Positions 16,325-28,279 of a DNA stretch of 64,000 bases are shown here, in pieces. The number at the start of each line of letters is the position of its first letter. Within the stretch, counting starts at the first letter, position 1. A model generated the notes under the pieces. The model saw nothing but the letters and a program-made list of their open reading frames with translations. It made no database searches and was not told the DNA's origin. This DNA is from Amaranthus tricolor (Eukaryota; Streptophyta; Magnoliopsida; Caryophyllales; Amaranthaceae), in assembly GCF_026212465.1 (NCBI RefSeq), contig NC_080062.1, forward strand, positions 12,268,643 to 12,332,642, read 5' to 3'. A program made the translations under genes and the position numbers.

Positions 16325-19300
16325 TATGATGTCCCTGTAGAAATTCTCTGGTTAAGAAATCAGGGAGAGAGTTACTTTCGCCTCTTATATGCTCTATTTG
16401 AAAATCAAATACTGATAAAATTGCTTGCCATCTTGCAAAAATTTGTTTAGAAACAATGTTTTTGACATCCTTTTCTAGAACCTCTTTTGCAGATTTGCAG
16501 TCGATCCTTATCAAAAATTTTTTGTTGTAAAGATCATCTTGAAATTTTGAAACGCATAGTACTATAGATAAAATTTCCTTTTTAATGGTAGAATAATTTT
16601 TTTGAGGTCCGAGCCAGAGACCTGAATGAAATCTAACTAATTGTTCTTTTGTATCTATTCTTTGTTTTAATATGCCACCATATCCTATTTCTGATGCATC
16701 TGTTTCTACTATCATGAATGCAGATGGATCTGGAATGCCTAGACATGGAAGTGATTTGATTTTTTGTTTTAATTCAATAATAGTCTTAGTATGAATTTCT
16801 GACCAGGGAGGCGGATTTTTTTGAAGTCTTTGAAAGAGGGGCATGCAAATTTGTCTGAGCTTTGGGAAAAAATCTGATATATAATTTAGACATCCCAAAA
16901 ATCTTTGTAACTGGGTTTTGTCTTTAATTTCGTTAGGGAATTTTTCTGCAAATTCTAAAGACCTTGTAATTGGCTTGATTGTTCCTTTATAAATGTCATG
17001 TCCCAAAAATCTAATTTTTGTTTGAAATAATTTCATTTTAGTGGCAGAAACTACTAAACCATTTTTTTCAACAGTGTTTAGAAATATATGTAAATGTTTG
17101 AAATGTTGATCAATATCATGAGAAAAAATTAAAACATCATCTATATAAACAATTATGAATGAAGAAAATTGATTGAAAATATCATTCATTATATGTTGAA
17201 ATTCAGAAGGAGCATTTTTAAGTCCAAAAGGCATTACATTCCACTCATAATGTCCAAATGGTACCGTGAATGCAGTTTTATACCTATCTTCTTTAGCAAT
17301 TTGTATTTGCCAGAAACCAGATTTCATATCAAATTTTGAAAATATTTTGGCTTTATATAAGCGATTAATTAAATCTCTTTTATTTGGGATTGGATATCTT
17401 ATCCATTGAAGAACTTTGTTTAAAGGTTTGTAATTAATAACTAATCTAGGAACTCCTCTTTCTTTTTCTGCTGCATTCATAACATAAAATGCTGCACAGC
17501 TCCAAGGAGATTTGGATGGAGTTATTAATTTTTTATCTAAAAGAGTTTGAATTTCTTTCTTGCAGAATTCAAGATGCTCAGAATTCATTTGGATGGGTCT
17601 AGCTTTTGTAGGAATATTTTTTTCAGAGAAATCTTTTTCATATGGCAATGTGACAATATGCCTTTTTCTATCCCAAAAGGCATTTGGAATATCAGCACAA
17701 ACTTTTGATTTAAAAATATTTTCTAAATTAAAAATTTTTTGTTGCAATTTTGATTGTTGTAATTGTTCTTCAATCCTTTGAAAAGAAATTTCTTCTTTTA
17801 AAGAAGAAATTTGAAATTCTTTTTGTTTTATTAAATTTATACTTTGTATTACTGAAGAATTTTGTAATAAATTAATATCTTTTTGTAACATGGGACTTAA
17901 AAAAGGAAATGATAATTGTTTCCCTAAAATTTTTGTATGAACACCTTTGTCATCAACCCAAAAAGGATAAATTTGTGTTAAAAAGGGAGTGCCTAATATT
18001 ATTTCTTCCTTAATATCATTAATAATAATGAAAGTATTAGTAAAACTATAATTTTCATTTATGATCTTTCCTTTTGAAATTTTATATTTAATATCCATGG
18101 GTGAACTATTTGCACTATATAACCGAGTTTTTGTTTTTTCATAAAATTTAGTTGGGACTAATCCTTCCCTTAAGCAATTTTGATCCGCTCCACTATCAAT
18201 TAAAGCAATATAGGTTTTTTGAAAATCTCCAATTTGAAAAGTAACTGGTGCATACCATTTTTGAAAATTAATTTTATTAATAACAGTGATAAAATCATCA
18301 TCATCCCCATTAACTTTCTCTTTTCCCAAAGAAAGATTTTCTTTATAGATGGGGTTTTCTAAAATAGATAATTTTGTTTCAAGTTCGAAATCTTTGATTT
18401 CTAAATGCTTTAAACTATTTTTGATAGAAATGATGTCTTCTTTGATTTTATTTATTTCAAGTTGAAGATCTTTGACCGAAAGAGTTTGATTCTTAATAGG
18501 AATTAATTTAGAAGTCATTTCTTTGGAAGAGTATTTTTCTAATAATTTTGAAATATTGAAAGGTTCAATTTGAGGAATTGGAATACTTTCTTTGTTTTTA
18601 GAGGTAGAGGTTTCACCCAAAACCATAGTTTTGAGTTTCAAAAGGGTTTCTCTTTTGATCTCTTTATCTTGGATTTTGTCAACGAGATCAAAAAGAAATT
18701 CCACATTTTTCTCTTTATCTGTTAAAACATTAATGCATTTGATAGGAGAGGAAGAAATCGAAGATTCAGAATCAGAAGTTTGATCATTAATTTGTAAAAT
18801 TTCGTCATCTTCCTTTTCTGAAGAAGAAGAAGAAGTAGACTCAGGGGTTTGTAATAATATTTTGGATATTTTATCTCCTAGCTCAGAGTCGTTAATAAAT
18901 AATTCTTGAATTTTTTTCTTTGTGGTACAAGCATTTGCTTTATGTCCAGGTTTTCCACACGAATAACAAAAGATTTTGAAAGCTTTGTTTGATTTTCGGA
19001 AATTTCCGAAATTTTTCTTTCCTCGTTTCTTTCGATAATAAGAAGGATAAGAATTTTTATTTTTATCTTTTGAAAATTTAGAAAATTGTTTTTTAATTTT
19101 CTTTTTTGTAGAGGGAGCTCTAATAGCTTCCATACCAAATGCTTCACAGAAACATCCAATTTCTTTCCTAGATTGTTTCTTTTCAGAGGTATATTTGGCT
19201 TGGAGTTTGAGTTCTTCACATAAAGAAAGACCTTCCTTTTTAATGAAAGCGAAAAGTCCTCCATAAGTAGTATTATTAAGAGCTTGTTCTTTATCTGTAT

Positions 19301-21430
19301 CATGTTCAGCTATTTTTCTAAAAATTCTTTGAGCAAATAATTTTGGTAGTCCTGATATAAATTTTTCTTTCCAAAAACTTTGATTGCAATCTTGTCTTTG
19401 TAAAACATAACTAAAGAAGGTATCTTTATACCATCTATAGTCACTTAATGTTGGGCAACGTAAATTTTGTAAAATCGTTTCTCCAGAAGAAAGAGTTTGA
19501 GTAGGGTTACCGACAAAATGAAAGGCAATAACTATGATTAAGAAATCACAGCAGTCAGATTTTTGAAATACATTTCCTTGATCATCCATGATGTCAGTAA
19601 CGTGATTCAAAATTTCTAATCTGTCTTGTAAAGTGAGAAGATTATCCCACCAGTTTTTTAATTGCCCAGTAAAACCTGATATAATAAAACCAAAAATTAT
19701 TTGTTCATCCAAAGGTTTTGCCTTGTAAGCTACAATAGCCATTCCCATATTTTGAAGAGTATTAAGAATTTCATAATCAGATTTTCCATCTATGTTCCAT
19801 TCATGGATCATATCTGGGGAAAAGGATTTGGAGGTAAATGTAGACCTTTCTTCATATTGAAGATCAACAGGAGTAGGCCTAGGATAATAGTTTTTTGTAG
19901 GGATATTCTTCCAAGATGATCGTATTTTATTAATTTGATGAGGATCATTATCAGATTCTTGAAATTGCTTTGCAACTTTTGAAATGATTAAAGACTCAGA
20001 ATTTTCTTCATCAGAAGATATCTCTGAACTTTGATATTTACTCAAAACCTTAATATGACTTGGACTATCTGCTAATTTTTGTAAAGATTTTTGAATTTTA
20101 TCTAACACTGCAGAATTAGAGTTAGAAGAAGTAAAACCATTTTTTGGAAACATTTGAGTCATAGGTATAGTTAATCCTGGTGGTTTGAAATGCGGTGCAG
20201 AAACCTTATTAGATCCTAATGATGCAATCGTATTAGGGGCTATGGATCTAGAGGTTTCTTTTTGTAAATTATCAACCTTATTTGAAAGTTGATCTACTTG
20301 TGTAGCAACGGTATGAAGGATTTGATTTGTAAAATTATTTTGATGATAAATTTTAATGATGTCTTCTACATTTGGAGTTTTATCTGTTTGATCTACTCTT
20401 CCTTCTTTAAAAGGACTAGCCTTTATTTCACGGTCATAATAGGGAAAAGTAATATTTTGTAATGGTGGATGAACTGAACTAATTGTTTGTCCATCCTTCA
20501 AAACCCAATTTTTTTGAAGTTTGGTTTGTACAAATATGTGATTTTGAGAATATGGATTAGCAATACCTTGTTTTTCACAAAACAATAAAAACCATGTAAA
20601 AAACGGGATATTAATTTGAATAGTATTCATATCTTTATACCATACATCTCTTATTGAGTCTTTAAAGGAGCGAGAAAAAGATCTAAACCAATCTCGATGT
20701 TCAGCATTGTGAGAGGAATTAAATTCATCTCTTAGATAGTTTTTATCTATTTCAAAATCTTTAGTAATTGTATTGATAGAGTCAAAATTTTGCATATCAG
20801 ACATTGTGGGAGATGCAGGTCTAGATGAAGAGATTTGAGAAGTTTGAGAAGCATTTGCTTCATATTCAGGAATAGGAGATTTATATCTGACTTTGATTGG
20901 TTCAGAAATGACTGAAGTTGTTTTTTGAGGAAAAGAAAAAGATCTTCGTGGATAGTTGGAAGAAGAAGTACAAGGAGAACTAGATAATTCTCTCATAGAC
21001 CCAAACCTTATAAGAACTTTATTTTCGTCTTCCTCAATGCATTCTATTTCTTGTCTTATGTTTCTAGGAGGCATTGGATTTGAGAATTGAAATGTCTCAG
21101 GAATAGAAATTTGATCCCATCTCAAGGTTTTTGCTGTAGAAACTATTGATTTAGTATTCTCAGCATGAACCTCTATAAAAATAGTTTCTTCTTTTGAAGA
21201 AGCCTCATGTATGAATTTTGGATTAACTGTGGAATTCATTAATCTAAAATAAACACGGAAAACAATTGCAAAATTTCTAGCAAACTCTTTAAATTTATTA
21301 TTTAAAATTTGAATATCTAAAATTAATGAAGATAAGATTAATGGGTCTTGAAGATCTACTGTAAAGTTTGGAAAACAATTGAAATATATTGGGCCATTAC
21401 AGATATTAGTTTGAATCATAGCCAAAACAG
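16269..21430 (-). CDS. ORF1 polyprotein, copy C, 5' end lost in assembly gap
   Basis: Open from the N run to the normal stop, covering residues 128-1846 of the polyprotein (codon 127 is partial). It therefore lacks the first part of the 30K movement protein. All later domains are present and match copy B in protein sequence: zinc knuckle, protease DSG, RT YIDD and RNase H TDAS. No true start codon is present in the assembled part: the apparent start at 21425 is a TTG (Leu129) next to the gap. Whether the gene is complete cannot be told from this window. Confidence 0.88.
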
Positions 21431-21530
21431 NNNNNNNNNNNNNNNNNNNNNNNNNNNNNNNNNNNNNNNNNNNNNNNNNNNNNNNNNNNNNNNNNNNNNN
21501 NNNNNNNNNNNNNNNNNNNNNNNNNNNNNN
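21431..21530. other. Assembly gap, 100 N
   Basis: Exactly 100 unknown bases, the usual placeholder for a gap of unknown size. It separates copy C from the right satellite array, so the true virus/satellite boundary is not visible here. Confidence 0.99.
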
Positions 21531-23879
21531 ACTTTATGTGCAAAAGTGGTAAAACGCTAAAAAACCCTTAAAATCGCAACTTAACAATTAATTTCTAGCA
21601 TATGACTCAGATTTTAAATTCTAACCACTTCAACAGAATAATATATCCCAAATAGTGTTGCGTGCGAAGTTTCGTACAAAACAAACCAAGTTTGAGCTGC
21701 TTAATGCGCAAAAGTGGCAAAAACGCTTAAAAACCCTTATAATCATAACATATCACGTAATTTCTAGCATATGACTATGATTTTATATTTTAACCACTTC
21801 AACACAGTAATATATACCAAATAGTGTTGTGTGCCAAGTTTCGTGTAAAACAAACGAAGTTTGAGTTACTTTATGTGCAAAAGTGGCAAAAAGAAAAAAA
21901 CCCTTAAAATCGCAACTTAAACACGTAATTTCTAGCATATGACAAAGATTTTAAACTCTAACCACTTCAACAGAATAATATATACCAAATAGTGTTGTGT
22001 GCCAAGTTTCGTGCAAAACAAACCAAGTTTGAGCTACTTTGTGCGCAAATGTGCCAAAAACGCTAAAAAAAACCCTTATAATTGCATCATAACACGTAAT
22101 TTCTAGCATATGACTTTGATAATCATTTCTAACCACTTCAACACAATAATATATACCAAATAGTGTTGTGTGCGAAGTTTCGTTCAAAACAAACCAAGTT
22201 TGAGCTACTTTATGCGCAAAAGTGGCAAAAAACGCTTAAAAACCATTAAAATCGCAACTTATCACGTAATTTCTAGCATATGACTAAGATTTTAAATTCT
22301 AACCACTTCAATACACTAATATATACCAAATAGTGTTGTGTGCGAAGTTTCGTACAAAACAAACCAAGTTTGAGCTACTTTATGCGCAAAAGTGGCAAAA
22401 ACGCGTAAAAACCCTTATAATCATAACTTATCACGTAATTTCTAGCATATGACTATGATTTTATATTTTAACCACCGCAACACAGTAATATATACCAAAT
22501 ACTGTTGTTTGCCAAGTTTCGTGTAAAACAAACCAAGTTTGAGTTACTTTATGTGCAAAAGTGGCAAAACGCTGAAAAACCCTTAAAATCGCAACTTAAC
22601 ACGTAATTTCTAGCATATGACTAAGATTTTAAATTCTAACCACGTCAACAGAATAATAAATACCAAATAGTGTTGTGTGCCAAGTTTCGTGCAAAACAAA
22701 CCAAGTTTGAGCTACTTTATGTGCAAAAGTGGAAAAAAACGCTTATAAACCCTTAAAATCACAACATAACATGTAATTTCTTGCATATGACTATGATTTT
22801 TAATTCTAACCACTTCAACACAATAATATATACCAAATATTGTTGTGTGCCAAGTTTCTTGCAAAACAAACGAAGTTTGAGCTACTTTATGCGCAAAAGT
22901 GGCAAAAACGCTAAAAAACCCTTATAATTGCAACATAACACGTAATTTCTAGCATATGACTTTGATATTCAATTCTAACAACTTCAACACAATAATATAT
23001 ACCAAATAGTGTCGTGTGCGAAGTTTCGTGCAAAACAAACCTAGTTTGAGCTACTTTATGCGCAAAAGTGGCAAAAACGCTTAAAAACCTTTAAAATCGC
23101 AACTTATCACGTAATTTCCAGCATATGACTATGATTTTATATTTTAACCACTTCAACACAATAATATATACCAAATAGTGTTGTGTGCCAAGTTTCGTGC
23201 AAAACAAACGAAGTTTGAGCTACTTTATGTGCAAAAGTGGCAAAACGCTTAAAAACCCTTAAAATCGTAACTTAACACGTAATTTCTAGCATATGACTAT
23301 GATTTTATATTTTAACCACTTAGACACAATAATATATACCAAATAGTGTTGTGTGCGAAGTTTCGTGCAAAACAAACCAAGTTTGAGCTACTTTATGTGC
23401 AAAAGTGGTAAAATGCATAAAAACCCTTAAAATCGCAACTTAACATGTAATTTCTAGCATATGACTAAGATTTTAAATTCTAACCACTTCAATACAATAA
23501 TATATACCAAATAGTGTTGTGTGCGAAGTTTCGTACAAAACAAACCAAGTTTGAGCTACTTTATGCGCAAAAGTGGTAAAAACGCTTAAAAACCCTTATA
23601 ATCATAACTTATCACGTAATTTCTAGCATATGACTATGATTTTATATTTTAACCACTTCAACCCAATATTATATACCAAATAGTGTTGTGTGCCATGTTT
23701 CGTGCAAAACAAACGAAGTTTGAGCTACTTTATGTGCAAAAGTGGCAAAACGCTTAAATACCCTTAAAATCGTAACTTAGCACGTAATTTCTAGCAAATG
23801 ACTATGATTTTATATTTTAACCACTTAGACACAATAATATATACCAAATAGTGTTGTGTGCCAAGTTTCGTGCAAAACA

Positions 23880-26800
23880 AACCAAGTTTGAGCTACTTTA
23901 TGCGCAAAAGTGGCAAAAACGCTAAAAAACCCTTATAATTGCAACATAACACGTAATTTCTAACATATGACTTTGATATTCAATTCTAACAACTTCAACA
24001 CAATAATATATACCAAATAGTGTCGTGTGCGAAGTTTTTTGCAAAACAAACCAAGTTTGAGCTACTTTATGCGCAAAAGTGGCAAAAACGCTTAAAAACC
24101 CTTAAAATCGCAACTTATCACGTAATTTCCAGCATATGACTATGATTTTATATTTTAACCACTTCAACACAATAATATATACCAAATAGTGTTGTGTGCC
24201 AAGTTTCGTGCAAAACAAACAAAGTTTGAGCTACTTTATGTGCAAAAGTGGCAAAAAGAAAAAAAAACCCTTAAAATCGCAACTTAACACGTAATTTCTA
24301 GCATATGACAAAGATTTTAAACTCTAACTACTTCAACAGAATAATAAATACCAAATAGTGTTGTGTGCCAAGTTTCGTGCAAAACAAACCAAGTTTGAGC
24401 TACTTTGTGCGCAAAAGTGGCAAAAACGCTAAAAAACTCTTATAATTGCAACATAACACGTAATTTCTAGCATATGACTTTGATATTCAATTTAACCACT
24501 TCAACAGAATAATATATACCAAATAGTATTGTGTGCCAAGTTTCGTTCAAAAAAAAACCAAGTTTGAGCTACTTTATGCGCAAAAGTGGCAAAAACGCTT
24601 AAAATCCATTAAAATCGCAACTTATCACGTAATTTCTAGCATATGACTATGATTTTATATTTTAACCACTTTAACACAATAATATATACCAAATAGTGTT
24701 TTGTGCCAAGTTTCGTGCAAAACAAACGAAGTTTGAGCTACTTTATGTGCAAAAGTGGCAAAACGCATAAAAACCCTTAAAATCGCAACTTAACACGTAA
24801 TTTCTAGCATATGACTATGATTTTATATTTTAACCACTTGGACACAATAATATATAACAAATAGTGTTGTGTGCCAAGTTTAGTGCAAAACAAACCAAGT
24901 TTGAGCTACTTTATGTGCAAAAGTGGTAAAACGCATAAAAACTCTTAAAATCGCAACTTAACATGTAATTTCTAGCATATGACTAAGATTTTAAATTCTA
25001 ACCACTTCAATACAATAATATATACCAAATAGTGTTGTGTGCGAAGTTTCGTACAAAACAAACCAAGTTTGAGCTACTTTATGCGCAAAAGTGGCAAAAA
25101 CGCATAAAAACCCTTATAATCATAACTTATCACGTAATTTCTAGCATATGACTATGATTTTATATTTTAACCACTGCAACACAGTAATATATACCAAATA
25201 GTGTTGTTTGCCAAGTTTCGTGTAAAACAAACCAAGTTTGAGTTACTTTATGTGCAAAAGTGGCAAAACGCTGAAAAACCCTTAAAATCGCAACTTAACA
25301 CGTAATTTCTAGTATATGACTAAGATTTTAAATTCTAACCACGTCAACAGAATATTAAATACCAAATAGTGTTGTGTGCCAAGTTTCGTGCAAAACAAAC
25401 CAAGTTTGAGCTACTTTATGTGCAAAAGTGGAAAAAAACGCTTATAAACCCTTAAAATCACAACATAACATGTAATTTCTTGCATATGACTATGATTTTC
25501 AATTCTAACCAATTCAACACAATAATATATACCAAATAGTGTTGTGTGCCAAGTTTCTTGCAAAACAAACCAAGTTTGAGCTACTTTATGCGCAAAAGTG
25601 GCAAAAACGCTAAAAAACCCTTATAATTGCAACATAACACGTAATTTCTAACATATGACTTTGATATTCAATTCTAACAACTTCAACACAATAATATATA
25701 CCAAATAGTGTCGTGTGCGAAGTTTTTTGCAAAACAAACCAAGTTTGAGCTACTTTATGCGCAAAAGTGGCAAAAAACGCTTAAAAACCCTTAAAATCGC
25801 AACTTATCACGTAATTTCCAGCATATGACTATGATTTTATATTTTAACCACTTCAACACAATAATATATACCAAATAGTGTTGTGTGCCAAGTTTCGTGC
25901 AAAACAAACAAAGTTTGAGCTACTTTATGTGCAAAAGTGGCAAAAAGAAAAAAAAACCCTTAAAATCGCAACTTAACACGTAATTTCTAGCATATGACAA
26001 AGATTTTAAACTCTAACTACTTCAACAGAATAATAAATACCAAATAGTGTTGTGTGCCAAGTTTCGTGCAAAACAAACCAAGTTTGAGCTACTTTGTGCG
26101 CAAAAGTGGCAAAAACGCTAAAAAAACTCTTATAATTGCAACATAACACGTAATTTCTAGCATATGACTTTGATATTCAATTTAACCACTTCAACAGAAT
26201 AATATATACCAAATAGTATTGTGTGCCAAGTTTCGTTCAAAAAAAACCAAGTTTGAGCTACTTTATGCGCAAAAGTGGCAAAAACGCTTAAAAACCATTA
26301 AAATCGCAACTTATCACGTAATTTCTAGCATATGACTATGATTTTATATTTTAACCCACTTTAACACAATAATATATACCAAATAGTGTTTTGTGCCAAG
26401 TTTCGTGCAAAACAAACGAAGTTTGAGCTACTTTATGTGCAAAAGTGGCAAAACGCATAAAAAAACCCTTAAAATCGCAACTTAACACGTAATTTCTAGC
26501 ATATGACTATGATTTTATATTTTAACCACTTGGACACAATAATATATAACAAATAGTGTTGTGTGCCAAGTTTAGTGCAAAACAAACCAAGTTTGAGCTA
26601 CTTTATGTGCAAAAGTGGTAAAACGCATAAAAACTCTTAAAATCGCAACTTAACATGTAATTTCTAGCATATGACTAAGATTTTAAATTCTAACCACTTC
26701 AATACAATAATATATACCAAATAGTGTTGTGTGCGAAGTTTCGTACAAAACAAACCAAGTTTGAGCTACTTTATGCGCAAAAGTGGCAAAAACGCATAAA

Positions 26801-27600
26801 AACCCTTATAATCATAACTTATCACGTAATTTCTAGCATATGACTATGATTTTATATTTTAACCACTGCAACACAGTAATATATACCAAATAGTGTTGTT
26901 TGCCAAGTTTCGTGTAAAAACAAACCAAGTTTGAGTTACTTTATGTGCAAAAGTGGCAAAACGCTGAAAAAACCTTAAAATCGCAACTTAACACGTAATT
27001 TCTAGTATATGACTAAGATTTTAAATTCTAACCACGTCAACAGAATAATAAATACCAAATAGTGTTGTGTGCCAAGTTTCGTGCAAAACAAACCAAGTTT
27101 TGAGCTACTTTATGTGCAAAAGTGGAAAAAACGCTTATAAACCCTTAAAATCACAAACATAACATGTAATTTCTTGCATATGACTATGATTTTCAATTCT
27201 AACCCAATTCAACACAATAATATATACCAAATAGTGTTGTGTGCCAAGTTTCTTGCAAAACAAACCAAGTTTGAGCTACTTTATGCGCAAAAGTGGCAAA
27301 AACGCTAAAAAACCCTTATAATTGCAACATAACACGTAATTTCTAACATATGACTTTGATATTCAATTCTAACAACTTCAACACAATAATATATACCAAA
27401 TAGTGTCGTGTGCGAAGTGTTTTGCAAAACAAACCAAGTTTGAGCTACTTTATGCGCAAAAGTGGCAAAAACGCTTAAAAACCCTTAAAATCGCAACTTA
27501 TCACGTAATTTCCAGCATATGACTATGATTTTATATTTTAACCACTTCAACACAATAATATATACCAAATAGTGTTGTGTGCCAAGTTTCGTGCAAAACA
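23880..27600 (+). repeat. Higher-order repeat block, 10 monomers (about 1.69 kb)
   Basis: A variant monomer with 'ttctaacatatgac' and 'gtgtcgtgtgcgaag' recurs at 23961, 25649 and 27344 (1688 and 1695 bp apart). A monomer with 'gcaaaaagaaaaa' recurs at 24252 and 25941 (1689 bp). Neighbouring variants follow in the same order, giving two full units and the start of a third. The block breaks off near 27600. Confidence 0.8.
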
Positions 27601-28279
27601 AACAAAGTTTGAGCTACTTTATGTGCAAAAGTGGCAAAAACGCTTAAAAACCCTTAAAATCGTAACTTAAACACGTAATTTCTAGCATATGACTATGATT
27701 TTATATTTTAACCACTTGGACACAATAATATATAACAAATAGTGTTGTGTGCCCAGTTTAGTGCAAAACAAACCAAGTTTGAGCTACTTTATGTGCAAAA
27801 GTGGTAAAACGCATAAAAACCCTTAAAATCGCAACTTAACATGTAATTTCTAGCATATGACTAAGATTTTAAATTCTAACCACTTCAATACAATAATATA
27901 TACCAAATAGTGTTGTGTGCGAAGTTTCGTACAAAACAAACCAAGTTTGAGCTACTTTATGCGCAAAAGTGGCAAAAACGCTTAAAAACCCTTATAATCA
28001 TAACTTATCACGTAATTTCTAGCATATGACTATGATTTTATATTTTAACCACTGCAAACACAGTAATATATACCAAATAGTGTTGTTTGCCAAGTTTCAT
28101 GTAAAACAAACCAAGTTTGAGTTACTTTATGTGCAAAAGTGGCAAAACGCTGAAAAACCCTTAAAATCGCAACTTAACACGTAATTTCTAGCATATGACT
28201 AAGATTTAAAAATTCTAACCACGTCAACAGAATAATAAATACCAAATAGTGTTGTGTGCCAAGTTTCGTGCAAAACAAA

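Larger units (their letters stand above)
14545..21430 (-). mobile_element. Endogenous pararetrovirus copy C (florendovirus-like), cut by assembly gap
   Basis: A third copy, on the - strand and in the same orientation as B. From its left end it holds about 100 bp of leader (14545-14647), the TATA box, the intergenic repeats, a complete ORF2 and ORF1 up to residue 127, where the N run begins. Copy C coordinates equal copy B coordinates plus 8435 from TATA through to the gap, so there is no net indel over 6785 bp. Whether the movement protein start, primer site and 5' promoter exist is hidden by the gap. Confidence 0.9.

Noticed and set aside
868..21430. Ty3/gypsy LTR retrotransposon
   Set aside because: RT and RNase H are similar to that group, but there is a 30K-type movement protein, no integrase after RNase H, no LTRs and a separate ORF2. 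A caulimovirid fits better.
21348..21560. Open frame spanning the N run
   Set aside because: It is held open by unknown bases and is not evidence of a gene.
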